A stretch of DNA of 33,775 nt from Bacillota bacterium (GTDB lineage: Bacteria > Bacillota > Clostridia > Saccharofermentanales > DTU023): positions 1 to 33,775 of the forward strand of contig JAEWER010000020.1 of assembly GCA_023389255.1 (NCBI GenBank), written 5' to 3'. This document shows, piece after piece, positions 23,615-31,303 of this stretch. The notes under the pieces were generated by a model that saw only the letters and a list, made by a program, of their open reading frames with translations, made no database searches and was not told the origin of the DNA. Every line of letters starts with the position of its first letter. Position 1 is the stretch's first letter. The position numbers were made by a program, and so were the translations under genes.

Positions 23615-25018
23615 TTAAGCTTGTTGGTGACCTTGCTTGGTAGTATCTGTACCAGAGAAGTTAACACCAGTATCTTTGTGCTCTTCCACTGTAAAGCTGT
23701 AATCTTTACCAGGTAAGACTGCATTGAGAATGATACCAACCAGAGCTGCGATAGCTAGACCGGATAAGGTGATGCTAGCTCCGCCAATATGGAAAGTTAA
23801 ACCACTCACTCGCTCACCTGCTGCGTTGACGAAAGAATTGAAACCTAGGGCACAGACCAAAATTGAAGCGGCAACGATCAAGTTACGACTCTTAGTGAAG
23901 TCAACTTGGTTTTCTACTACGTTACGGACACCAATGGCTGAAATCATACCGTAGAGAATCAGTGATACACCACCGATAATCGCTGTAGGTACAGTGCGGA
24001 TGAATTCGCTCAGCAAAGGGAAGAATGATAATACTATGGCAAAGCAAGCAGCCACTCGGGTGATGCCAGGAGCATAAACTTTGGTTAAGGCTAGCACACC
24101 AGTATTTTCACCGTAAGTAGTATTTGCAGGACCACCAAAGAAAGCAGCGAAAATTGTTGCTAAACCATCGCCAGCTAAAGTTTTATCCAATCCAGGTTTA
24201 GCGATGTAGTTATTACCAGTGGTTGCACTAATTGCTGAAATATCACCGATATGCTCCATGATAGTTGCTAAAGCAATGGGTGCAATCGTGATAATTGCTG
24301 AGATATTAAACTTCGCAAATGCGTTGGTATGTACGGGGAATTCAACAAATCTACCTTGCTCTAATACTTGGTGAATGCTTGAGAAATCTACGCGTTGTAG
24401 CACAACTGCAACGATGTAAGCCAAACCGAGACCCACAATGATCGGAATAATCTTGATCATGCCTTTACCCCAGATATTGCAAACCACAATACCTGCAATC
24501 GCGATACCTGCTAAAAGCCAGTCTTGGCTTGCGCTTTGGATGGCAGTTGGGGATAAGATCAGACCGATGGCAATAATGATAGGACCCGTAACAACTGGTG
24601 GGAAGAAACGCATAATACGTGCAACACCAAACACACGGATTAGCACTGCCAAAATCAAGTAAATTATACCCGCTACGATAATTCCTCCACCTGCATAGCG
24701 CAGTTGCTCAGGATCTACCACACCATTTTGCATGGGGGCTACCGCAGCATATCCGCCTAAGAAAGCAAATGAAGAACCTAAGAATGCTGGCACTTTACCG
24801 CCAGTGATTAAATGGAATAATAATGTTCCCAATCCAGCCATCAATAAGGTAGTAGAAATGGATAGACCAGTTAGCAAAGGTACTAGAATAGTAGCTCCGA
24901 ACATCGCAAACGTATGTTGCAGACCTAGTAAAAAGATTTTGCTTTTGGGAAGATCTTTGAGAGTATAAAGTGGCTCATCGCCAAGACGCTTAGCTTGCGT
25001 CACAGATGGTTGTAACAT
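23615..25018 (-). CDS. uraA: Uracil permease, NCS2 family
   Basis: A proton-coupled nucleobase importer, 467 residues, with about 12-14 membrane segments. LGLQHTFAMFGATILVPLLTGL (32-53) is the NCS2 N-terminal signature. The substrate-site glutamates lie in ATIMEHIGDISA and GGPANTTYGENTGVLALTKV, which match the uracil-specific branch, including UraA/PyrP. AGGAGG precedes the ATG. It stands alone, with its own promoter (25068-25096) and terminator (23553-23577). The leader is only about 40 nt, too short for a PyrR attenuator. With apt and deoD it makes a salvage theme for this window. Confidence 0.92.
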   Translation of the reverse strand: MLQPSVTQAKRLGDEPLYTLKDLPKSKIFLLGLQHTFAMFGATILVPLLTGLSISTTLLMAGLGTLLFHLITGGKVPAFLGSSFAFLGGYAAVAPMQNGVVDPEQLRYAGGGIIVAGIIYLILAVLIRVFGVARIMRFFPPVVTGPIIIAIGLILSPTAIQSASQDWLLAGIAIAGIVVCNIWGKGMIKIIPIIVGLGLAYIVAVVLQRVDFSSIHQVLEQGRFVEFPVHTNAFAKFNISAIITIAPIALATIMEHIGDISAISATTGNNYIAKPGLDKTLAGDGLATIFAAFFGGPANTTYGENTGVLALTKVYAPGITRVAACFAIVLSFFPLLSEFIRTVPTAIIGGVSLILYGMISAIGVRNVVENQVDFTKSRNLIVAASILVCALGFNSFVNAAGERVSGLTFHIGGASITLSGLAIAALVGIILNAVLPGKDYSFTVEEHKDTGVNFSGTDTTKQGHQQA

Positions 25019-25067
25019 ACAGCCTCCTTACTTCTTGTCTCACAGGACATGTTTAAAGTTCTCATGA

Positions 25068-25096
25068 ATTCTGACACAGCCCACTTTTAATGTCAA
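25068..25096 (-). promoter_or_regulatory. uraA promoter
   Basis: On the minus strand TTGACA (25091-25096) is followed after 17 bases by CAGAAT (25068-25073), preceded by TGT, which gives an extended -10. The -35 box lies directly after the T-run of the upstream gene's terminator. Confidence 0.65.
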
Positions 25097-25100
25097 CAAA

Positions 25101-25128
25101 AAAGCTGACAAATAAACTTGCCAGCTTT
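25101..25128 (-). terminator. Intrinsic terminator after the DtxR-type regulator
   Basis: AAAGCTG-a-CAA (25101-25111) pairs with TTG-c-CAGCTTT (25118-25128) with one mismatch; on the minus strand it is followed by TTTTTTGTT. The uraA promoter starts immediately beyond it. Confidence 0.85.
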
Positions 25129-25184
25129 ACCTTTAATTTGTGAAAACGCCTAGATATTAAATTTCTTTTTTCTATCTCTCCTAC

Positions 25185-25610
25185 CTAACGCTCCGCCTCT
25201 GCTTCAGGAATAACCGCACCGTGTGGACAATGCGTAGGATAATTCAGAAACTTTTCTAATGCTTCAGTTAATTTAATCGTAGAAGAATGCTCTAACAATT
25301 CTGCCTCAGCATCAGCTTCACTAGGATCGTACTGCAGGTATTCAATCAAAAAAACTTCCCACAATCGATGCGACCTAATGAGATGAATTGCCATATTTCT
25401 GCCCGCATCAGTTAATCTACTACCTCTGTATGCGACAACCTGCACTAGACCTTCCATCTCTAACTTGCGTACCATCTCACTTGCCGAGGGAGCAGATACA
25501 CCTAAAACTGATGCTAACTGTTTATTACTAATCCAAGTTTCTTCATTACTAAGTTTTAGCATAGTTTTGAGATAGTCTTCTCGACCTTGATAGATTCTAT
25601 GTTTAGTCAT
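25185..25610 (-). CDS. DtxR/MntR-family metal-dependent transcriptional repressor
   Basis: A 141-residue regulator, expected to bind Mn or Fe and repress uptake genes. The N-terminal winged HTH includes ISNKQLASVLGVSAPSASEMVRKLEMEGLV and YRGSRLTDAG. The dimerisation domain has LIRSHRLWEVFL and EAELLEHSS. Ligand positions comparable with B. subtilis MntR: Asp12, His81, Glu104, Glu107 and His108 are present; the place of Glu11 has Lys15. It ends CPHGAVIPEAEAER; CPHG-x-x-IP is common in DtxR/TroR relatives. No SH3-like domain. The ATG at 25610 shares one base with the stop of the preceding small membrane gene (TAATG), with GGGGAG upstream. It is a candidate regulator of the Mn/Zn cassette at 2-4.6 kb. 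Confidence 0.88.
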   Translation of the reverse strand: MTKHRIYQGREDYLKTMLKLSNEETWISNKQLASVLGVSAPSASEMVRKLEMEGLVQVVAYRGSRLTDAGRNMAIHLIRSHRLWEVFLIEYLQYDPSEADAEAELLEHSSTIKLTEALEKFLNYPTHCPHGAVIPEAEAER

Positions 25611-25921
25611 TAATAGGCTCCCCAAGCTCCCCACAAGTAAAGAGTTCCAAAAATTAAGACGGTGAACACAAACAGCATAATTAGCATGGGCACAACAATA
25701 ATAGACACTGCTGCCTTATACATTGCCCATTTTTCAGCCCAAGTAAACTTTAGCGGTTCTTCCATTTCACCATCTTCAGGCTTTTGTTTCTTAGCCTTAT
25801 AAAACTTACCCATGCCTCCTAGACCAAAGAAGCCTACTGGTGGTAAATCTTCCGTAGAAACTACTGTTCTACCATCATCTACAAATTCCGCTTTTTTATT
25901 TTTTTGTTTATCTACAGCCAC
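25610..25921 (-). CDS. Small membrane protein coupled to the DtxR-type regulator
   Basis: A 103-residue protein with a hydrophilic N-terminal half containing LPPVGFFGLGGMGKFYKAKK and one long hydrophobic segment near the C-terminus (about 71-96), ending LYLWGAWGAY. No family recognised. The GTG at 25921 is preferred: AGGAG stands 5 bases before it. The ATG at 25945 has no ribosome site and would lie almost at the transcript start if the TAGAAT at 25954-25959 is the -10 box. The stop overlaps the regulator start by one base, so the two are made together. A link with metal sensing or transport is only inferred from this coupling. Confidence 0.65.
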   Translation of the reverse strand: MAVDKQKNKKAEFVDDGRTVVSTEDLPPVGFFGLGGMGKFYKAKKQKPEDGEMEEPLKFTWAEKWAMYKAAVSIIVVPMLIMLFVFTVLIFGTLYLWGAWGAY

Positions 25922-25987
25922 TTTAGCTCCTGTCGCTTTACACATTAAGACAAATTCTAGTTTTTCTTAATAGTAGCAAAATAAAAA

Positions 25988-26009
25988 TGAGCACGATTGC
26001 TCGTGCTCA
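25988..26009 (-). terminator. Intrinsic terminator of the oligopeptide ABC operon
   Basis: TGAGCACGA (25988-25996) pairs perfectly with TCGTGCTCA (26001-26009) around TTGC; on the minus strand it is followed by TTTTTATTTT. Confidence 0.92.
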
Positions 26010-26030
26010 AAATCTTACAATTAAACTTTT

Positions 26031-27404
26031 TTATTTTTGCTCCTGCTCTTTAGCTTTTTGTTCTAAACGACGCATAGCAACTTTTTGTGCTCCTGTGAGT
26101 GGTGCCTTTGAATCTTGGTTACCATACAATAACTGATCGGCAGATAAAACTTGATCTTTACCAATAGCATTCTCACCACTGTACAAGTGGCATGCAACAC
26201 GGTGACCTGAAGAGAAATCAACCATCTTCGGTACGGTGTGCTTACAGATTTCCATACATTGCGGACAACGCGTATGGAACTTACAACCGCTGGGCGGGTT
26301 AGACGGAGAAGGAATATCTCCTTGCAAGATCTCACGTGTCATCTTAATGTCGGGATCCGGCATCGGAATAGCACTGAACAACGCTTTGGTATATGGGTGG
26401 AGAGGCTCATCGAAAATCTTCTCCTTAGGACCCATCTCAACCAAGTTGCCCAAGTACATGACACCGACTTCGCTCGAGATATGTTCAACAACAGACAAAT
26501 CATGCGAAATAAACAGATAGGTCAGACCTTCACTCTCCTGCAGATCCATCAACAGATTGATAATCTGAGCCTGAATTGAAACGTCAAGTGCTGATACAGA
26601 CTCGTCACACACAATAAATTTGGGCTTGAGTGCCAAAGAGCGTGCAATACAAATACGTTGACGTTGACCACCTGAGAATTCGTGCGGATAACGATCTACA
26701 TGGTGCGCCTGCAAACCGCAACGGATCAATGTTTCTATAACATAATCACGATAATCTGATTTCGGTACGATATTGTGCTCACGTACAGCCTCACCGATAA
26801 TTTCACCTACGGGCATACGGGGTTGCAAAGAGCTGTAGGGATCCTGGAAAATCATCTGCAACTCAGGTCTAATTTTGCGCAACTGGTTTGCACTCATATC
26901 GTAAATATTTTGACCTTGATAATAAACAGATCCGCGTGTAGGTTGATATAGCTTCAGCATGGTACGACCAACTGTAGTTTTACCACAACCCGATTCACCA
27001 ACCAAACCAAGCGTTGATCCTGGCTTGATCTTACAGCTAAAACTATCTACTGCACGAACATAGTTCTTAACTTGTTGGAACACGCCACCTTTGATCGGGA
27101 ACCACTTATAGAGATTATTAACCTCAATCAGATACTTACTGGTATCTGGTGGTAGTTCTTCTACATCGTATTGACTAGAAACATCTACAACACTGGCTTT
27201 TTTACCACGCTTTTTCTTCGCTTGGTGCTCTGCCTTGACAGATTTTTCTAGATCTTGCTTATCGCTAGTAACCACATCATTGGCCACTTTACCTGCAGTA
27301 TTTGAAGCAGGATTTTTAGCAGTCGGATTGGTAGTCGCCTCATGCAACGCACCCTGATCCTGTGCTACGCCTTGGTTACTATTTTCTCTTAAAACTTCAC
27401 TCAT
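26031..27404 (-). CDS. oppF: Oligopeptide/dipeptide ABC transporter ATPase, OppF/DppF type
   Basis: One of the two ATPases of the peptide importer, 457 residues. A low-complexity, charged N-terminal extension of about 65 residues precedes the ABC domain. Motifs: VGESGCGKTTVGRT (Walker A), FQDPYSSLQPRM (Q-loop), FSGGQRQRICIARSLA (signature), FIVCDESVSALDVSIQAQ (Walker B) and FISHDLSVV (switch His). The C-terminal oligopeptide-ABC cluster has GCKFHTRCPQCMEIC (with Cys residues that bind an Fe-S cluster in some relatives). The start at 27404 has AGGAG 6 bases upstream; a GTG at 27425 in frame overlaps the oppD end and is less likely. Last gene of the operon, followed by a strong terminator. Confidence 0.92.
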   Translation of the reverse strand: MSEVLRENSNQGVAQDQGALHEATTNPTAKNPASNTAGKVANDVVTSDKQDLEKSVKAEHQAKKKRGKKASVVDVSSQYDVEELPPDTSKYLIEVNNLYKWFPIKGGVFQQVKNYVRAVDSFSCKIKPGSTLGLVGESGCGKTTVGRTMLKLYQPTRGSVYYQGQNIYDMSANQLRKIRPELQMIFQDPYSSLQPRMPVGEIIGEAVREHNIVPKSDYRDYVIETLIRCGLQAHHVDRYPHEFSGGQRQRICIARSLALKPKFIVCDESVSALDVSIQAQIINLLMDLQESEGLTYLFISHDLSVVEHISSEVGVMYLGNLVEMGPKEKIFDEPLHPYTKALFSAIPMPDPDIKMTREILQGDIPSPSNPPSGCKFHTRCPQCMEICKHTVPKMVDFSSGHRVACHLYSGENAIGKDQVLSADQLLYGNQDSKAPLTGAQKVAMRRLEQKAKEQEQK

Positions 27405-27414
27405 CGGCTTCTCC

Positions 27415-28695
27415 TTATTCTTCACTTACTGCCTGAGCTGAATCAGTTGCACCATTTGCTAATTCTTCAGCCTTTGCTTCACGTAATTCACGTTCTTTCA
27501 TACCTGCTTGCATGTAACCAGCAGCCTCACAATAGCGATAACATGCTACAAAGTGACCCGGTTCAGCTTCGATCATCGGCGGATATTCCTGCTCACACAT
27601 GCAAATCTGTTGCTCACAACGATCTTTGAAGTAACAGTGGTTAGGCATTGAAATCGGGTTAGGTACTGAACCTGGAATCGAATATAAACGCTCCTGTTTG
27701 CGATTGATCGCAGGTTTAGATAAGATCAGTCCTTGCGTATAGGGGTGCAACGGATTGTGATAGATATCAGACGCTGTACCTTTTTCAATGATACGACCTG
27801 CATACATGACCACAACCAAATCTGCCATTTCAGCGATAACGCCCAAATCGTGAGTGATCAACATAATTGAAGCATCTACACGATCTTTGACGTTGCGCAT
27901 CAAATCTAAAATCTGTGCTTGGATAGTAACATCCAATGCAGTTGTAGGTTCGTCAGCAATCAACAGTTTAGGTGTACATGCCAGCGCCATAGCAATCATG
28001 ACACGCTGTCTCATACCACCCGAAAGCTCGTGCGGATAAGCATCGTAGATCTCTGTTGGTCTGGACATACCAACCAACTCTAACATCTCGATGGTTCTGT
28101 CCTTAACTTTTTTACTATCCCAATCGTGGTTGTGCAACATAATAACTTCATCAATCTGATCACCGATAGTAAATACGGGATTCAATGAAGTCATCGGCTC
28201 TTGGAAAATCATCGAAATATCATTACCACGGAGCTTTCTCATTTTCTCCATCGGAGTTTTAGCGATATCGATGACTTCATCACCATTGTTAAAGCGAATA
28301 CTACCACCAACAATTTGACCACTTGGGGCTTGCACTAAGCGCATAAGTGAAAGTGACGTTACAGATTTACCACAACCTGATTCACCAACAATACCGACAG
28401 TCTTTCCCTTAGGAACGTCAAAGCTAACACCGTCTACTGCTTTAACTACACCAACATCGGTAAAGAAATGAGTCTGCAGATTGTCAAACTCTACTAAGTT
28501 GTTTGGATCACGCATGGTTGTTTGATAGTAAGAAGGATCTCTATTTTCCTCCTTCTGTTTCTCAAACTCACGCATACGCTTTTTATTTTCTTTGGCGATC
28601 TTGCGCAGACGCTCACGTGATTCATAAGCATCTGTACCTTTCTTAGGGAAGAATGTGTCCCGGACTACTCCAAAGAAACCTTTGCTATGTGCCAT
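27415..28695 (-). CDS. oppD: Oligopeptide/dipeptide ABC transporter ATPase, OppD/DppD type
   Basis: Partner ATPase to OppF, 426 residues. It has a charged N-terminal extension of about 65 residues (RERLRKIAKENKKRMREFEKQKEENRD) not seen in typical OppD. Motifs: VGESGCGKSVTSLSLMRL, FQEPMTSLNPVFTIGDQI, HELSGGMRQRVMIAMALA, LLIADEPTTALDVTIQAQ and LITHDLGVIAEM. The C-terminal segment has PNHCYFKDRCEQQICMC, the Cys pattern of the oligopeptide ATPase family. The ATG at 28695 has GGGAGG 8 bases upstream; a TTG directly before it is the alternative. It lies 13 bases after oppC and 10 bases before oppF. Confidence 0.93.
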   Translation of the reverse strand: MAHSKGFFGVVRDTFFPKKGTDAYESRERLRKIAKENKKRMREFEKQKEENRDPSYYQTTMRDPNNLVEFDNLQTHFFTDVGVVKAVDGVSFDVPKGKTVGIVGESGCGKSVTSLSLMRLVQAPSGQIVGGSIRFNNGDEVIDIAKTPMEKMRKLRGNDISMIFQEPMTSLNPVFTIGDQIDEVIMLHNHDWDSKKVKDRTIEMLELVGMSRPTEIYDAYPHELSGGMRQRVMIAMALACTPKLLIADEPTTALDVTIQAQILDLMRNVKDRVDASIMLITHDLGVIAEMADLVVVMYAGRIIEKGTASDIYHNPLHPYTQGLILSKPAINRKQERLYSIPGSVPNPISMPNHCYFKDRCEQQICMCEQEYPPMIEAEPGHFVACYRYCEAAGYMQAGMKERELREAKAEELANGATDSAQAVSEE

Positions 28696-28708
28696 CAATC
28701 GTTCCTCC

Positions 28709-30247
28709 CTATCTCTTCATTCTCGGATCTAAAGCATCGCGCAGACCATCACCAACAAAGTTAAATGCCATAACAGTCAAGAGGATGCAGATACCAGGTG
28801 GTAACCAAATGTTCAAGTACTTTTGCATAACGATGGGGTCTGTAACCGGGTTAACCATGTTGCCCCATGATGCATAAGGATACTGTAAACCGAAACCTAA
28901 GAAGCTTAGGGATGATTCGTAAAGAATTGTGCCACCAATTCCCAAAGTTGCCATAACAATTAAAAGGGGCATAACGTTAGGAATTAAGTGTCGTGAAATA
29001 CGATGGCGCACTTTCAAGCCGGTTGCTTCTGCCGCAATCATATACTCTTGTTCTCTCAGAGACAGGATCTGACCACGAACAAAGCGAGCAACACCAGCCC
29101 AACCTAAAACACCTAAAACTGCCATCAAGATGTAAATACTACTCTCGGGGCTGATCACATTCGTCTTAGTCAGTGAGGTATTGATCATCATGATCAAAGG
29201 CAATGTGGGTAGACAGAAGAAAATATCAACTAGACGCATTATTACGCCATCAACCCAACCACCGTAGTAGCCAGAAATACCACCGAAGATAATACCTAAA
29301 ATGATCTGAATAAAGACAACAACGAAACCTACCATCAAGGAGATTCTTCCGCCGTACATTAGACGTGTAAACACATCACGACCATCTTTATCTGTACCAA
29401 AAATATGCTTCCAGCTAGGACCTGCATATGATAACAAACGCTTACTAGATGAAATGCTAGGAGATATGTTGTACGGAGCCTTATAACCTAATTTACTTAA
29501 ATCGATTGACCAACCAGTTGAACGTTGACCAGGTCTAAATTCAGTGATCACACCCTCTTTAGTGGCACCGTAAGCACTGCCTTCACGGTTAACAAACCAC
29601 GAATTTTCATCTTGGATGATGTAATCATCACCACCTAGAACACGCTCTTTCTCGCCCTTCTTAGTTTGTTTAACTTCAACTAATTGGCTCTTTTCATTTA
29701 ATTTGAATTCGAACCCTGGCTTGCTACCGTTTTCCCATTCATAAGGATCAGTAGCTAATTCTTCAACCTTACCACCTGAGATAAATTCAGGCGTGAGCGA
29801 GGTACTACTATCGGCCGAGGTTGGCAACATTACTACTCCACCCTCAACAGGTAAAAATAGTTTTCCTTCTTCTTGGTCAACAACTGGTTTGCCTGTAATT
29901 TTTTGTTCTAATTTAATATCCCAATCGAACAGACCATCACCTAAACGGATACGCAACAAGTGATTGTCTGCAGTAGTTACATACAGACGTTGGGACGCTT
30001 CCATATGATAATTCAGCTGATACTCACCATAAGGTGCAAAAAATGGACCTAAAAATGAGAAGATAAAGAAGAATAACAGAATAAAAATACCTGTAATCGC
30101 CAGCTTATTGCGCATAAAACGCTTTAACACTAATTGTCCAGGAGTGACGATTGAATCCAAACTTCTCTCATACTGTTGATCACTAGAAGAGTTAGCTGTT
30201 TTGGCTTGCTCTTTAGGATCATTTTGATTTTTCTTGAGCTTTAACAT
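28709..30247 (-). CDS. oppC: Oligopeptide/dipeptide ABC transporter permease, OppC/DppC type, with large outer insertion
   Basis: Second membrane subunit of the peptide importer, 512 residues where about 300 is usual. A hydrophilic N-terminus leads to the first helix (about 50-70). An extra outer segment of about 180 residues (82-265) follows, and the standard core resumes at HIFGTDKDGRDVFTRLMYGGR (281-301). The core has the coupling motif EAATGLKVRHRISRHLIPNVMPLLI and ends NFVGDGLRDALDPRMKR. The insertion is rich in short beta-like stretches (RLYVTTADNHLLRI, KLFLPVEGGVVML) that recall repeat blades of PQQ/WD-type propellers, but there are too few for a full propeller. AGGAGG precedes the ATG; 8 bases separate it from oppB. 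Confidence 0.9.
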   Translation of the reverse strand: MLKLKKNQNDPKEQAKTANSSSDQQYERSLDSIVTPGQLVLKRFMRNKLAITGIFILLFFFIFSFLGPFFAPYGEYQLNYHMEASQRLYVTTADNHLLRIRLGDGLFDWDIKLEQKITGKPVVDQEEGKLFLPVEGGVVMLPTSADSSTSLTPEFISGGKVEELATDPYEWENGSKPGFEFKLNEKSQLVEVKQTKKGEKERVLGGDDYIIQDENSWFVNREGSAYGATKEGVITEFRPGQRSTGWSIDLSKLGYKAPYNISPSISSSKRLLSYAGPSWKHIFGTDKDGRDVFTRLMYGGRISLMVGFVVVFIQIILGIIFGGISGYYGGWVDGVIMRLVDIFFCLPTLPLIMMINTSLTKTNVISPESSIYILMAVLGVLGWAGVARFVRGQILSLREQEYMIAAEATGLKVRHRISRHLIPNVMPLLIVMATLGIGGTILYESSLSFLGFGLQYPYASWGNMVNPVTDPIVMQKYLNIWLPPGICILLTVMAFNFVGDGLRDALDPRMKR

Positions 30248-30255
30248 GCTACCTC

Positions 30256-31224
30256 CTAGCTTAATCTGACACGAGGATCAACTACCGCGTACAAAATGTC
30301 TGAAATTAAGATACCAATTAAGGTCATCAGCGATAAGAACATGTAGTAAAACATCATGAAAGGAATATCGCCTAAAGTGATCGCCTTAATGGCTGCACGT
30401 CCAATACCTTCAATAGCAAACAACTGCTCAGTAATCATTGCACCAGTAAATAAGGCAGGGATTGATCCACCTAACATGGTAACAATCGGAATCAGAGTAT
30501 TGCGAAATGCGTGCTTATAAACAGTTGTGTGATTACTTACACCTTTTGCTCTAGCCGTTCTAATAAAGTCCATATTGAGAACTTCGAGCATGTTGGTACG
30601 GGTGTAACGCATTAAGCTACCAACACTTAATATTGTAAACACCACCAATGGCAAAATAAAATGGTGCGCCATATCAAGAATATGTTTTATCCCAGTATAG
30701 TCTGCTCTGGCTGTAACCATACCTTGCAAAGGCACCAATCCTAACCACATTGCAAAAACACGTTGCAAGATAACAGCGAAGAAGAATGAAGGCATCGAAA
30801 TACCGATGAATGCCAATGTGGTGATGGTGTAGTCCAAACGAGAATATTGTCTAGTTGCAGAAATAATACCCAAAGGAATAGCAATTAAGCATTGCAAGAC
30901 GAACGAAATTGCGTTCAAAGAAAATGAGATCATTACTCGTCGCGCAAACACCTCAATAACACTGTAACCATAAACCCATGAACGGCCAAAATCACCTTGG
31001 AACATTTTCACAACCCAATCGATATAGCCCTCGATAATTCCTTTATCGAGACCATATAAATGGCGGAAATGAGCCTTCATTGCTGGGGTAACATCCCTCA
31101 GGTTTGCCGTCGCAATGTCAACATAATCGCCTGGCATCAGACGAATCATGGCGTAGATGATCAACGATACACCGAAAAGGATAAGTATCGAGATCAATAT
31201 GCGTCGAATAATATACTGTCTCAT
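30256..31224 (-). CDS. oppB: Oligopeptide/dipeptide ABC transporter permease, OppB/DppB type
   Basis: First membrane subunit of the peptide importer, 322 residues, about six helices. It begins MRQYIIRRILISILILFGVSLIIYAMIRLMPGD, the standard OppB N-terminus, and carries RTARAKGVSNHTTVYKHAFRNTLIPIVTMLGG, the EAA-type loop that contacts the ATPases. It ends SDILYAVVDPRVRLS, as is usual. GGAG stands 5 bases before the ATG. It follows oppA after 79 bases that hold a stable hairpin. Confidence 0.94.
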   Translation of the reverse strand: MRQYIIRRILISILILFGVSLIIYAMIRLMPGDYVDIATANLRDVTPAMKAHFRHLYGLDKGIIEGYIDWVVKMFQGDFGRSWVYGYSVIEVFARRVMISFSLNAISFVLQCLIAIPLGIISATRQYSRLDYTITTLAFIGISMPSFFFAVILQRVFAMWLGLVPLQGMVTARADYTGIKHILDMAHHFILPLVVFTILSVGSLMRYTRTNMLEVLNMDFIRTARAKGVSNHTTVYKHAFRNTLIPIVTMLGGSIPALFTGAMITEQLFAIEGIGRAAIKAITLGDIPFMMFYYMFLSLMTLIGILISDILYAVVDPRVRLS

Positions 31225-31244
31225 CTTTTCTCCATCTACAAGAT

Positions 31245-31275
31245 GAGTAAGCCCACCCGCTGGGTGAGCCTACTC
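31245..31275 (-). other. Intercistronic hairpin between oppA and oppB
   Basis: GAGTA-a-GC-c-CACCC (from 31245) pairs with GGGTG-a-GC-c-TACTC (to 31275), with two internal mismatches and a three-base loop. It has no T-run on the minus strand (ATCTTG follows), so it is not a standard terminator. In binding-protein operons such hairpins often protect the upstream mRNA and lower expression of the downstream membrane genes; that role here is inferred. Confidence 0.7.
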
Positions 31276-31303
31276 AATCAAATTAAGTAATTATTTTTAC
31301 CAA

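Noticed and set aside
23515..23739. Minus-strand frame overlapping the end of uraA
   Set aside because: It reads through the uraA terminator hairpin and overlaps the uraA C-terminus in another frame.
26238..26579. Plus-strand frame of 113 codons inside oppF
   Set aside because: Antisense shadow of the conserved oppF C-terminal half; no ribosome site or domain.
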